Of a stretch of DNA of 64,000 bases, positions 42,501 through 51,932 are shown piece after piece. Under the pieces are notes generated by a model. The model searched no databases and had not been told where the DNA came from. It saw nothing but the letters and a program-made list of their open reading frames with translations. Position numbers and translations under genes: made by a program. Each line of letters starts with the position of its first letter. Position 1 is the stretch's first letter. The DNA lies in the NCBI RefSeq assembly GCF_007860075.1, contig NZ_SJPP01000005.1:28685-92684 (forward strand), read 5' to 3'. This DNA is from Symmachiella macrocystis (GTDB lineage Bacteria; Planctomycetota; Planctomycetia; Planctomycetales; Planctomycetaceae).

Positions 42501-43838
42501 ATGTTAAGAATGAGACGAGACAGTTTGTCGCTATTCAGTCTCGCTGGATTGATGGTCGTAACTGCCATCGGGTTGGGATGCTCTCAGCAACCAGTCGCTG
42601 TCAACGGTGCGAACGTTGACGCCACCGCGAACTCGGACACTAGCAAGAATGCGGCAGATGCCGAGCAGATTCCGCCAAAATTCATCGTTGGCCCAATTCC
42701 CCAGTCCATTCTCGACGTCAAGACCGATGGCGATTTCATTTACGATACTGTAAAGACGATCACTCCGGAAATTGATGGGTACGACGACGTCCTGCTGGAG
42801 GAAGATCTCGGACTTGCCTATGTCACCGGGCGGGATGGATGGCTCTGGAAAGTCGATCTGAAAAAAGAAAAGGCGGAACACTTCGTCGATGTCCCCGTTA
42901 TGGCTGCCGGCATCCATCGGATCCACGGAGAAAAGACCAAGGTCGCTCTTTCGTGCTCGCGCAGTGATCGGGGAAACTACCCGGACGGGGGTGATTATCC
43001 AAAGAGCGAGAAGGTTGGATTGTACACTCTAGACCTCGCCACCAAGGAACTGACCCCGCTGGTGACCCGCGTGCCGAACTCGGCGGACGTGTCGAAACCG
43101 ACCGTCTTTGCTACGGCGAAACAGGAACGCGTCCGCGTGGATTCGCTCGACGACTCAAATAGCCGATTGCTCTCGATCTGCAACGACGTCGCCGTCAGCG
43201 CGGACGGCAAGCGGATGTACTTCACCGAGTCGTACGTGGCCGACGGCGCGACAATGGGTGGCGCCGCCTGCCTTCCCCCAGTGGTCACGCTGAGTACGAC
43301 CGGACGCCTCTGGATGTATGATGCGGAGGATCAGACGGTGGGGCTCGTCGCAAACGGCTACACATTCACCGACGGCATCCTGATGGACGGCGATAGCAGC
43401 GGGATCGAAGAGACTGTCCTGCTGACCGACAACGCGCGCTATCAAATCCACCGCGTCCACCTCGCCGGCCCAAAGGCGGGTGAGAGTGAGGTGATCTGGA
43501 AAGATCTGCCGGGGCTGGTCGACGGGATGCGCCGCGATTCGAAGGGTCGGATCTGGGTTACGATCATTACCAACCATGGTCCGCAGCTTCCTTGGGTCCA
43601 TGCCAATCCAGAGGTCAAGTCCTTTCTGATGCAGCATCTGCCGTTGCTCAGCATGCCTCCGATCACGAGTCTCTTACTGCTCAGCCCAGATGCTTCGACT
43701 CCTCTATGGTATACGGAGCACTTCCAGACCCGCGTCAACGCCATCGCCGCGATTACTCCCGGAAAGTCGGGCCTGTACGTGGCAAACTACAGCGACAAGA
43801 CACCGGGACTTCACCGGATCGACAATCCGGTGGACTGA
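42501..43838 (+). CDS. Lipoprotein with SMP-30/strictosidine-synthase-like beta-propeller
   Basis: 445 residues from ATG 42501 (AGGAGAA upstream). The lipobox AIGLGC marks a lipid-anchored mature protein. After a linker the chain has repeated strand units with YVTGRDGWLWKVDLKK, SICNDVAVSADGKRMYFTES, TGRLWMYDAEDQTVGLVANG, DGMRRDSKGRIWVTII and AAITPGKSGLYVANYS, as in six-bladed propellers of the gluconolactonase/strictosidine synthase group. It may hydrolyse a lactone outside the cytoplasm. It ends 85 bp before the aconitase X large subunit. Confidence 0.85.
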   Translation: MLRMRRDSLSLFSLAGLMVVTAIGLGCSQQPVAVNGANVDATANSDTSKNAADAEQIPPKFIVGPIPQSILDVKTDGDFIYDTVKTITPEIDGYDDVLLEEDLGLAYVTGRDGWLWKVDLKKEKAEHFVDVPVMAAGIHRIHGEKTKVALSCSRSDRGNYPDGGDYPKSEKVGLYTLDLATKELTPLVTRVPNSADVSKPTVFATAKQERVRVDSLDDSNSRLLSICNDVAVSADGKRMYFTESYVADGATMGGAACLPPVVTLSTTGRLWMYDAEDQTVGLVANGYTFTDGILMDGDSSGIEETVLLTDNARYQIHRVHLAGPKAGESEVIWKDLPGLVDGMRRDSKGRIWVTIITNHGPQLPWVHANPEVKSFLMQHLPLLSMPPITSLLLLSPDASTPLWYTEHFQTRVNAIAAITPGKSGLYVANYSDKTPGLHRIDNPVD

Positions 43839-43923
43839 CCGTCACCGAATCTTCCGTAGTGCAACGTGAAGCATTCCACGTGCGATATCATTATTAAGAA
43901 TCAAATAAGAGGAGAAATAGAAA

Positions 43924-45381
43924 ATGAGCGGAACATCTACTAAACGGAAAACCGACCTTCTCGATTATGCTGGGAAGATTGGTCATTCCGATATGGGCGC
44001 CACAGATGCGGACGGGAACCACAAATTGGGATTTAGTGACCGCAGCAGCAAGCCGAAGAAGGGTGATCCGCTGGCGCCCTACCAGATGCCGCTCACCCAG
44101 GAGGAGCAGGACATCATGGACGGCAAGCAGGGCGAGGAGCTGGCCAAGGTGATGAAGATCGTTGTCGCCCATGGCAATGCCTTCAACGCTGAGAAACTCG
44201 TCGATCTCGGCGGCGCGCCGCATAGCTCGCTGTTCACCGGGCAAGACTACCTCATGCCGATCATTGATATGTTCCAGAAATGTGCGGACGCGGGCCTCAA
44301 GGCTTACGCCCCTTACACCGTCAATCCGCGGTGCTACGACGTCTACAACGTCAACAACAACGCAAAGGACCTGAAGGTCATCTACGAGCTTTACGCAGTG
44401 CAGCGAGAGCTCGACTGGGTGCACGTGCAACTCGGTGCTCCGGATCTGAACCTTCGCAGCTGTGCCTGCTACGTAGACGAGGTGGGCAATAGGCCGCCCC
44501 CGGGAACCTACGTCGCGTGGGCCGAATCGTCCGCGGTAAACTATGGCAATTCTGCCCTCGGACTGCGGACCAACCGCAACGCCTCCGGCATGGAATTGCT
44601 CTGTGCCCTGCTCGGCAAGGCGCCGCTGTTCGGACTGATGACCGACGAGGGCCGCATGTCCACCTGGCTTGTCGATGTGAAGACCACCAAAGAGCCGGAT
44701 TGGGGCGTGCTCGGCACAGCCATCGGCCTCAAGGTGGTCGACGCCAACCCCTTCATCACGGGCATTGACAAATACTTGGGCACCGAAGTCAGCAACGACA
44801 ACATGCACCTGTTGAAAAAGATGGGAAGCGCTACCGCATCCAGCGGCGCGGTTGGTCTCTATCACGTGGAGAACATCACGCCCGACGCCAAGGAGAAGGG
44901 ACGCAATCTCTTGAAGGAAGGGTACCAGACCTACGTCTTCGACGACAAGGAGCAGGCCCGGGTCCTGGCCACTTACCCGACCGACTTCCCCGATCGTCCG
45001 AAAGATCCAACGGTCGCGATCATTGGTTGTCCTCACAACACCTACAAGGAAATCCTCGATTGGGGAACGTGGGTGACTGAGGCGATCGAGAAGAAAGGCT
45101 TGGAAAAGCCCGCCATCCCGACCAGGCTGCTCTGCGCGAATGTCGTGCGGGACCGCCTCGTCAAGGAGCACCCGGAGTTGGTCGGGAAGATGACCGCCGC
45201 CGATATGAGGTTCAGTAATATGTGCTCCCTGAGTTACGTGGGCATGAAAGATTTCTCTGAAGATATGTTCGCTGTTACGAACTCGGCCAAGACACGAAAC
45301 TACTATGGCTTCGCACAGTACCTGAAGGACGAACCACTCATTGAGACCATCGTGTCGGGCAAAATCCCGGAGGGAGCGTAG
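43924..45381 (+). CDS. Aconitase X catalytic (large) subunit
   Basis: 485 residues of the AcnX/DUF521 family. Visible features: LTQEEQDIMDGKQGEELAKV near the N-terminus, GGAPHSSLFTGQDY, CACYVDEVGNRPPPG, AVNYGNSALGLRTNRNASG and MRFSNMCSLSYVG. The conserved cysteines fit an iron-sulfur or metal site. Family members dehydrate hydroxy-acids such as cis-3-hydroxyproline and mevalonate 5-phosphate. The swivelling small subunit is separate, at 45548. An antisense 425-codon frame covering this gene is a codon-bias shadow. Confidence 0.93.
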   Translation: MSGTSTKRKTDLLDYAGKIGHSDMGATDADGNHKLGFSDRSSKPKKGDPLAPYQMPLTQEEQDIMDGKQGEELAKVMKIVVAHGNAFNAEKLVDLGGAPHSSLFTGQDYLMPIIDMFQKCADAGLKAYAPYTVNPRCYDVYNVNNNAKDLKVIYELYAVQRELDWVHVQLGAPDLNLRSCACYVDEVGNRPPPGTYVAWAESSAVNYGNSALGLRTNRNASGMELLCALLGKAPLFGLMTDEGRMSTWLVDVKTTKEPDWGVLGTAIGLKVVDANPFITGIDKYLGTEVSNDNMHLLKKMGSATASSGAVGLYHVENITPDAKEKGRNLLKEGYQTYVFDDKEQARVLATYPTDFPDRPKDPTVAIIGCPHNTYKEILDWGTWVTEAIEKKGLEKPAIPTRLLCANVVRDRLVKEHPELVGKMTAADMRFSNMCSLSYVGMKDFSEDMFAVTNSAKTRNYYGFAQYLKDEPLIETIVSGKIPEGA

Positions 45382-45387
45382 TTGAAA

Positions 45388-45488
45388 TCACTCTCCCTCT
45401 GGGAGAGTCGGGCTCTCAGGCCCGGAGAAGGCGACAAGACCCTCCCCGGCAGCTACCGCGTCCGACACTCCCACAAGTGGGAGGGTGA
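45388..45488. repeat. ~100 bp inverted-repeat element between the aconitase X genes
   Basis: The left end TCACTCTCCCTCTGGGAGA and the right end (reverse complement starts TCACCCTCCCACTTGTGGGA) form imperfect terminal inverted repeats of ~20 bp around a GC-rich core. It looks like a small non-autonomous element in the spacer; the small subunit retains its own ribosome site downstream. Confidence 0.65.
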
Positions 45489-45547
45489 ATAAGAAATCAC
45501 AACAACAAACATTATCAAACAAAAGTAATTCGACTCGGAGAATTTTA

Positions 45548-45997
45548 ATGGCGAAAAAAACATTCAAAGGACGTCCTCTGATTCCTGGCAATCTCGAGGG
45601 AAAGGCGCTGGCTTCCAAACACCCGTTCAACGTGAGCGCCAGCTACATGGAAAACCTTTTCGGTGGCAATACAAAGACCGCTCCCTGCACGGATGTGGTT
45701 AACAAGGAGTGGGCCGGTAAAAACCTGGCCGGCCAGATCCTCTGTTTTCCAACGGGTGTAGGCTCCACGATGGGTGGGGCCTCGTTGATGGGAGTTGGCT
45801 CCATGGGTCTAGGCCCCAAGGCGATGTTGTACGCTCAGCACGTCGATTCCGTCTCGGTTGCCGGACTGATCATCGATAATGTCTGGAATGAACACAATGT
45901 GATCACGATCGACCAACTCGGGGACGAGTTCCTCAACACGGTCAAATCCGGTGATCCGATTTCCATTCATGAGGACGGCACTGTTGAGGTCGGATGA
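45548..45997 (+). CDS. Aconitase X swivelling (small) subunit
   Basis: 149 residues (DUF126). Family features: FKGRPLIPGNLEGKALASKH, FSS-equivalent segment with GKNLAGQILCFPTGVGST, MGGASLMG, LGPKAMLYAQHVDSVSVAGL, and ITIDQLGDEFLNTVKSGD. This domain closes over the active site of the large subunit; the pair forms one enzyme. Separated from it by the inverted-repeat element. Last recognisable gene of the operon. Confidence 0.93.
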   Translation: MAKKTFKGRPLIPGNLEGKALASKHPFNVSASYMENLFGGNTKTAPCTDVVNKEWAGKNLAGQILCFPTGVGSTMGGASLMGVGSMGLGPKAMLYAQHVDSVSVAGLIIDNVWNEHNVITIDQLGDEFLNTVKSGDPISIHEDGTVEVG

Positions 45998-46345
45998 GAA
46001 ACATACCCCAAATTGCACAGGCTTCGTCTTGAGTCGGGTTGTGGATCTGCAACATTGGGAGTTATTACGAGCTTGTAGACGATTTCGTTTGATTCAGTCG
46101 GACAGGAACCAGGAATGAGTGTGGATCACGTAGCAAAAGTTAAAGTATTTCTGCCTTCAATCCATGCAACCAACCCCAGCAGCGCTAAGGCCGGAACGAC
46201 TCCAGATAGTTTCTCGGCCGCCCCGCAACTCGCGGTTGGACGTCTTGGCGCATTGACCTATTCTTCCTTGACCAAATTGAATTCAATATGAAGCTGCAGC
46301 GTCGGCTCTGTCACGGTGCGCCATTTTATGTACTTGGACCACTGG

Positions 46346-46921
<576 letters not shown>

Positions 46922-47486
46922 CTAGCTTTGCTATCGCACAATTATTTTGGTCACTAGTGCAGGACCATCAGCAATCTGGCATTGAAATTCGTCGACACAG
47001 GCCACAATTCCAGCTAAAAATGCCAAATCAACGGCAGGCACACAAACTTGTGCCTTGTAGCATCCAAAAGTTAGGCGGAAGGGCGCGTTAAAGTCGCCCT
47101 AATCCTAACATTCGCTCTTCTAAACTAACTCTTTGCACGGATCGTTCCGCGCTAAATTCAGCAGCTGTACTTTTTTTACCGATAATAATGATTGAAGTGC
47201 GCACACGCACGACAAGCCTTCGTGAGTTTTCGCCAAATGGAGTTGCCCGGTGAAGCGACTTGTCCTTAGCGCACTCTTATTGAGCATCCTCATGCCGGCG
47301 ACTTGATTCGGCGAGGATGATATGTCGGAACAGTGCATTGGACTATCAGCTCCCCCCATCGCCTACGCGTCCAGCTGTATTCTTCCGGGCTTCGCGACGC
47401 CCCTCTGAACCCACCCGAACGATTGAACCCGGATTCTCTCACTTACACTGGTACTAATACCGAGGGAAGGCCATAAGGAGGATGCA
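46922..47486. other. Gene-free stretch with a degenerate signal-peptide ORF
   Basis: At 47250-47408 a GTG frame reads KRLVLSALLLSILMPAT, a signal-peptide-like start, then TGA, then FGEDDMSEQCIGLSAPP in the same frame up to a second stop. It looks like the relic of an exported protein inactivated by a nonsense change. Nothing else recognised in 565 bp. Confidence 0.35.
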
Positions 47487-48812
47487 ATGCACAAGTCGGT
47501 GCGGTATTTACTGGGATTGATTGTCACGTGTTGCATTTGGTTGAACACAGCGTCGAGTTTCGCGCAGCAGTCGTTAGCACCTGCGTGTGATGCTGCACAG
47601 GGAAACTACTTCTGCAGTAATGCCACCAATCCCTGCGCTGATTGGCTGACGTCCCCAAACATGCTGGGTGACCTGGGGGGCGCCCGGTCCGGTTTGGCTG
47701 AGAGCGGCATTCTGTACAACGCCTCGTTGACGAACTTCTATCAGGGTGTTGCCAGCGGCGGGAATCAGCAGACCTTCGACAACGGCGGCAAGGTCGATCA
47801 GTTCGTGATCTTCGAAGGAGGCAAGCTCGGCCTCGATGAGGGCTTCACAGCTATCATGCACGCCGAAACACGATATGGTGAGGACGTGATCCTGGACGCG
47901 GCACCATTGGTACCTGTGAATACGAATCTGCTTTATCCGTCACTGAATAACGAGACTGCGATTACCGGCCTGTTGTTTCAACAGGCGTTAAGCGAGGAAT
48001 GGGCGGTCGCGTTCGGTAAGTTTAATGCGGTCGACTTGTGGAATATGGTCTACCCGCAAACCGGTCGAGGTGTAACGGGGTTTATGAATGCTTCGATGAT
48101 CCTCCCCATGTCGTTCACTAAGACGTTTCCGCTTTCGACGCTGGGAGGCGGAGTCATGCGGATGAAAGACAAACAAATCCAGGGCGCACTGCTCGTCTAC
48201 GACTCGAACAACTCGACAACGACCAGTGGCTTTGACAGGCTTTTCGACAACGGAGCGATCGTTCTCGGTTTATGGCGGTTTTTCACCGAATTCAACGAAC
48301 TGCCTGGCTCCCACCTGTTCGGAGGGACGTGGGCCAGCGGTAATTATTCTTCCTTGGACCGGCTCGATTGGGCGTTCATTCCCGGTCAGGGAATTGTCGC
48401 TGGCCCACAAAGCGGTTCATGGTTCTTGATGTATGTGGCCGAGCAAAAGATTTGGATTGATCCATGCAACCTCAATCGCAATGTGGGTCTGCTGAGCCAA
48501 TGGGGATTGGCTGACGAAAACACCAACCCCTACCGCTGGACTGGCAACGTGGCCTTGCAAGCTCAAGGCCTGATCCGCGGCCGCGATAAAGATACGATGG
48601 GCGTCGGTTATTTCTACAGCGGCCTCAGCGGACAATTCAAGACGCTACAACGGCAGTTCGATGTCAACGACCTGCAAGGGGGTGAACTTTACTATAACGC
48701 AACAATAACGCCATGGTTCCATCTGACCGCCGACCTGCAGATCGTGGAGCCTTCGGTGCGGTTCAACGACACGGCAGTCGTGTTTGGCCTGCGGGCGCAA
48801 CTGCTGCTGTAG
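47487..48812 (+). CDS. OprB-type carbohydrate porin
   Basis: 441 residues behind a strong AAGGAGG site. Signal peptide (VRYLLGLIVTCCIWLNTASS, FAQQ). The mature part is an outer-membrane beta-barrel of the OprB family: LGDLGGARSGLAESGILYNA at the start, alternating aromatic strands, AFGKFNAVDLWN, GFMNASMILPMSF, and the C-terminal sequence NDTAVVFGLRAQLLL with strand character. OprB porins admit sugars and related solutes. Isolated here among pseudogenes, but itself uninterrupted. Confidence 0.9.
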   Translation: MHKSVRYLLGLIVTCCIWLNTASSFAQQSLAPACDAAQGNYFCSNATNPCADWLTSPNMLGDLGGARSGLAESGILYNASLTNFYQGVASGGNQQTFDNGGKVDQFVIFEGGKLGLDEGFTAIMHAETRYGEDVILDAAPLVPVNTNLLYPSLNNETAITGLLFQQALSEEWAVAFGKFNAVDLWNMVYPQTGRGVTGFMNASMILPMSFTKTFPLSTLGGGVMRMKDKQIQGALLVYDSNNSTTTSGFDRLFDNGAIVLGLWRFFTEFNELPGSHLFGGTWASGNYSSLDRLDWAFIPGQGIVAGPQSGSWFLMYVAEQKIWIDPCNLNRNVGLLSQWGLADENTNPYRWTGNVALQAQGLIRGRDKDTMGVGYFYSGLSGQFKTLQRQFDVNDLQGGELYYNATITPWFHLTADLQIVEPSVRFNDTAVVFGLRAQLLL

Positions 48813-48895
48813 GCCAATGCGCGCAGTTACGGACCATAAACTCGGTTCAATACGACGAGAATTATTTCGTCGCGAACTGAGTGGGGTATTCCGCG

Positions 48896-49400
48896 CGGTC
48901 CAAAAATAGTGACGGACGGAAGTCAAACGCTAAAAGAAGGTTCGCGTGAAATTCTCAGGGCAGAACTGCCGTGAAGGGAATGTCTGCAAGCAGCAGTTGC
49001 GATTTCAAATTGATGGTTATTCAAGAAGGAAACGCAAAGTGAGCGCAGCCGCTAAGACATGTGCATTTATGAATTCACACAGCACGTTCGTACCATTGAA
49101 CTAAACCGCCCAGTCGTTCGCGGCGGATGAGATCATCGAGTGAAATTGTGTTGTTCTCTGGTGGTGGATCAGCGTTTGAAGGCGGCAGATGCCCACAGGC
49201 TGCGTGTGCTCGCTGATCATTGTAGTAACGGACATATTTGCGAACGGGGCAATTGAGATACCGCTTGCCAAACACCAGGATATTATGCAAATATTCCTGC
49301 TTGATGCTTTGGATGACTCGTTCGCAGTGGGAATTCAAGTTGGGGATTTGCACCGGCAGGACCTTGACCTTTGGTCATCACATGCGTATCAGGCGTCGGC
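48896..49400 (-). mobile_element. Decayed copy of the common transposase element
   Basis: The element end (GGTCCAAAAATAGTGACGGA) starts near 48897. A minus-strand frame at 49375-49075 encodes the transposase C-terminus (NLNSHCERVIQSIKQEYLHN, YYNDQRAHAACGHLPPS, RRERLGGLVQWYERAV). The upstream two thirds of the transposase are missing. Confidence 0.8.
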
Positions 49401-49441
49401 GTCATGCGCTAGCTATCGGTCCAGGGCATCAACGATGTCAT

Positions 49442-49920
49442 TTACAGTGCGCGTCGTAGCGAGAGTAAATGACTCGTACTCCGCATGAGCGTTGCAGAAT
49501 TCGACCAATTTTTCCCAACACTCGCGCCAGTCTGCTCTCTGTGAAATTCGAGGCGTTGGTCAAACATGGGGATAAGTTTTTCATGAAAGCCGGAGGCAGA
49601 AATAATCTCATCCCGCCGCCTGACGATCAGAATCGGTTCGGCATTGCACAGGACCAACGCTACCGAGAGCAGATTGTTGTCCAACTTCTTGTCGCTCCGG
49701 ACACAGTCCAAACACAGCTCCCCGATCAGCCAATCGATGGTCGGCGGCGACTGGGCCAAAGTGTCGGCACGTTCCAGCGTTCGGAACAGAGCCGATTCCC
49801 TGCCATGATTCTCAACGGTTTCAATAACAAGCGGCATCACCGATGGAACATCGCTGTAGGCGTCCACGAAGTAGCTGATCGCCTTGACGCGGATTTCGGG
49901 GTTGGGGTGCAGAATTACCT
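49442..49920 (-). pseudogene. Fragment of an unidentified protein gene
   Basis: A minus-strand frame of ~160 codons with normal protein character (NPEIRVKAISYFVDAYSDVP, TIDWLIGELCLDCVRSDKKL, LLSVALVLCNAEPILIVRRR). A stop lies just upstream and there is no start codon with a ribosome site. It resembles helical-repeat proteins that count or bind proteins. It lies between IS remnants and is probably a truncated relic. Confidence 0.45.
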
Positions 49921-50245
49921 GTTTGATTTACTGCTCGTTCAGCCTCACGCTTGTGGTCTTTCCTTGCGAATCAGTCGAAGTTGGTTTTTCTCAATTGCTT
50001 GGTGGAAAGTGTACTGAGCGTTACTGTCGCGTCGCAACGCTACGACGGCAAAAGTAAACCCACAAACATCCTGAAGCCATGAATTGACAATGACTTACAT
50101 CACCCGGCACAACTGCGAATCGAGTGTCGCAACTCGCTCCGATCGCGACAACGCAGCCGCCGGTTGAGGCCGTGATGCGAACTAGTCGTTGTAAAACCAA
50201 GGCACAATTAGTTGGACACCACTCCCGAGCACCGACACATCTCCG

Positions 50246-51043
50246 TCACACATCTCCGTCCTCTAATCCAGGCGGTCCTTCCAGTACCGCATCGAGACTT
50301 TCCGAGAGAGCAACGATGATATCCCAATCGCCGGTAATGATGTCTTGAGAATGCGCCAGGTTGTCCCTCAGCTTCCCCAACATCTTAGCCGCATCATCCA
50401 ATTGCCGCCTCGATTGAAATTTGGTCAAGTTACGCAATTCCTTACTGCGGGCGATGATTTGTGCTTTATCGGTCAATTGCAGGCAATCCAATAAGGAGAG
50501 ATCCTGGTTGCGTCGGATGCGTTCCACAAGAAGTTCCTCAGTCTTCTGGATCCGTCCTTCTGAAAGAAACGGCTTCCATTTTTCGTCAGGATAGTACTGT
50601 TCGATCAATCGGCTGAACCGCATCTCTATCAGCGTCACCATTCCGAAGAGCCACATCCGAACGGGAGGCTTTTGAAGGTCGGTGCGACTGACGATGCCGC
50701 CGACGCGTCCGAGTATTGAAACAAAAAGACGACGTTTGTCTTTAAGTTGCAATACGAGATCGGCCAGCGCTGTTGAGTCCAGTACAACCTGCGCTTCGTC
50801 GAAAGGCTGAATATGGTTTGCGCATACGCCAGTACCGAGGTCAGCCAGCTCCACATAACCTTCTACACGCCCTTCTTTGCGAATGCCCACAATCTCGAAT
50901 CTCTTAGCTTTCATGAACGCTTGGACTTTTTCTGACGATGTGGAATCGTCAAAGGAGATAAGCGGCTCGGCGATGTCATGAACGACAAAACCCTGCTGGA
51001 AAACTCTGCGGAGACTGTGCAGGGTGGAGGAATTGAGTGTCAT
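50246..51043 (-). CDS. CBS-like sensor with C-terminal HEPN-like domain
   Basis: 265 residues. The N-terminal ~115 residues resemble paired CBS segments (VHDIAEPLISFDDSTSSEKV, RFEIVGIRKEGRVEGYVELA, RRLFVSILGRVGGIVSRTDL). The C-terminal ~140 residues are helical, with RSKELRNLTKFQSRRQLDDA followed by LRDNLAHSQDI; the R-x4-H spacing in RDNLAH is the catalytic motif of HEPN RNases found in toxins and defence proteins. The pair suggests a nucleotide-sensing effector. It stands alone; no antitoxin is seen. The HEPN call rests on one motif and helical pattern. Confidence 0.65.
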   Translation of the reverse strand: MTLNSSTLHSLRRVFQQGFVVHDIAEPLISFDDSTSSEKVQAFMKAKRFEIVGIRKEGRVEGYVELADLGTGVCANHIQPFDEAQVVLDSTALADLVLQLKDKRRLFVSILGRVGGIVSRTDLQKPPVRMWLFGMVTLIEMRFSRLIEQYYPDEKWKPFLSEGRIQKTEELLVERIRRNQDLSLLDCLQLTDKAQIIARSKELRNLTKFQSRRQLDDAAKMLGKLRDNLAHSQDIITGDWDIIVALSESLDAVLEGPPGLEDGDV

Positions 51044-51413
51044 GGATTTCTGTATCTCTTTCAGGCTCTAGCCGTATCCGTAGCTCTCGTCGGTGACGGC
51101 TGCGTTGTCGTGAGATGAGGCCGCGTAATCGAGACAGTATACACGAACCCACATTCGGATTGCCTTCTCGCGGCTCTCAATTTGGCACGCTACGCCCGTT
51201 CCAGAGAGAGTTAAAGAACTTGGGGTTCTCCCCCAGCATGAAAAGCCCAACAAATATTGCCGCGCCGTGCAGATAATGACGGAGCGAAAACGGCCCGCAA
51301 ACCACGGCAGTCCTGCGACATCGGTAGTGAATGTCCCGGCTCAGAAATGCGGCTCTAAAATGTCCATTTTTGCAACAAGGTCGGAGATGCCTTCAGAAAC
51401 GCGCGTCGCGTTC

Positions 51414-51533
51414 CTAGCAACAAGTTACTGACCTGATGGCCGCAACGGTCGGACGAGAACTGTCGAGGCGTTTCGCCAGTCCCTGTTCGTACGCGTAGCG
51501 CATGGCCAGTTCCAGATCTTTAGGATTGGCCAT
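51414..51533 (-). pseudogene. Truncated ORF with strong ribosome site
   Basis: 39 codons from ATG 51533, behind GGAGGT at good spacing: ANPKDLELAMRYAYEQGLAK then RLDSSRPTVAAI. The start looks native, but the frame stops after the residues RSVTCC. The region 51044-51413 downstream shows nothing that continues it in frame. Probably the front end of a gene whose rest was deleted. Confidence 0.4.
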
Positions 51534-51574
51534 ATTTTCTTACCTCCAGAAGTTGTCCCCCTTTGCTTCTGGGT

Positions 51575-51930
51575 ATGCTGGCGGCGGGCGAGGCGTTCTC
51601 AATCTATGCCTGCAAGAACGGACTCTATGATTGCGCATCGCCCATCGTGCTTGAGGGCAAGCATGTCGCCAATGTCTTCGTCGGCCAGATTCTTCTCATG
51701 CCACTTCTGATGAAGCACGTGCTTCAACCGCCCAAGCCGTTATCAGATTACAGATCAGACTTACTCGACGAGTTCGAGGAAGTCGTGCTTCGCTGCCTGG
51801 AAAAGGATCCGGCGAAACGGCCGCTTACCGCCTTTGATCTCGAACAAAGCCTAGCGTCCATCTCCCTCGACGAACCGTGGGACAATCGCCGCGCAGCTGT
51901 TTGGTGGAAAGACTCGCAGCCGAAAAATAC
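51575..51930 (+). pseudogene. Joined scraps of a PocR domain and a Ser/Thr kinase C-terminus
   Basis: The frame first reads YACKNGLYDCASPIVLEGKH then VANVFVGQILLM, which fits a PocR sensory domain, and immediately continues with LMKHVLQPPKPLSDYRSDLL and LRCLEKDPAKRPLTAFDLEQ, the last helices of a protein kinase. These belong to different kinds of protein, so the join is a deletion product. The frame then runs into the end of the transposase element (51933 onward). No start is credible. Confidence 0.55.
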
Positions 51931-51932
51931 TG

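Noticed and set aside
43894..45171. 425-codon minus-strand frame
   Set aside because: Antisense to the aconitase X large subunit; its sequence is typical of a reversed GC-rich gene.
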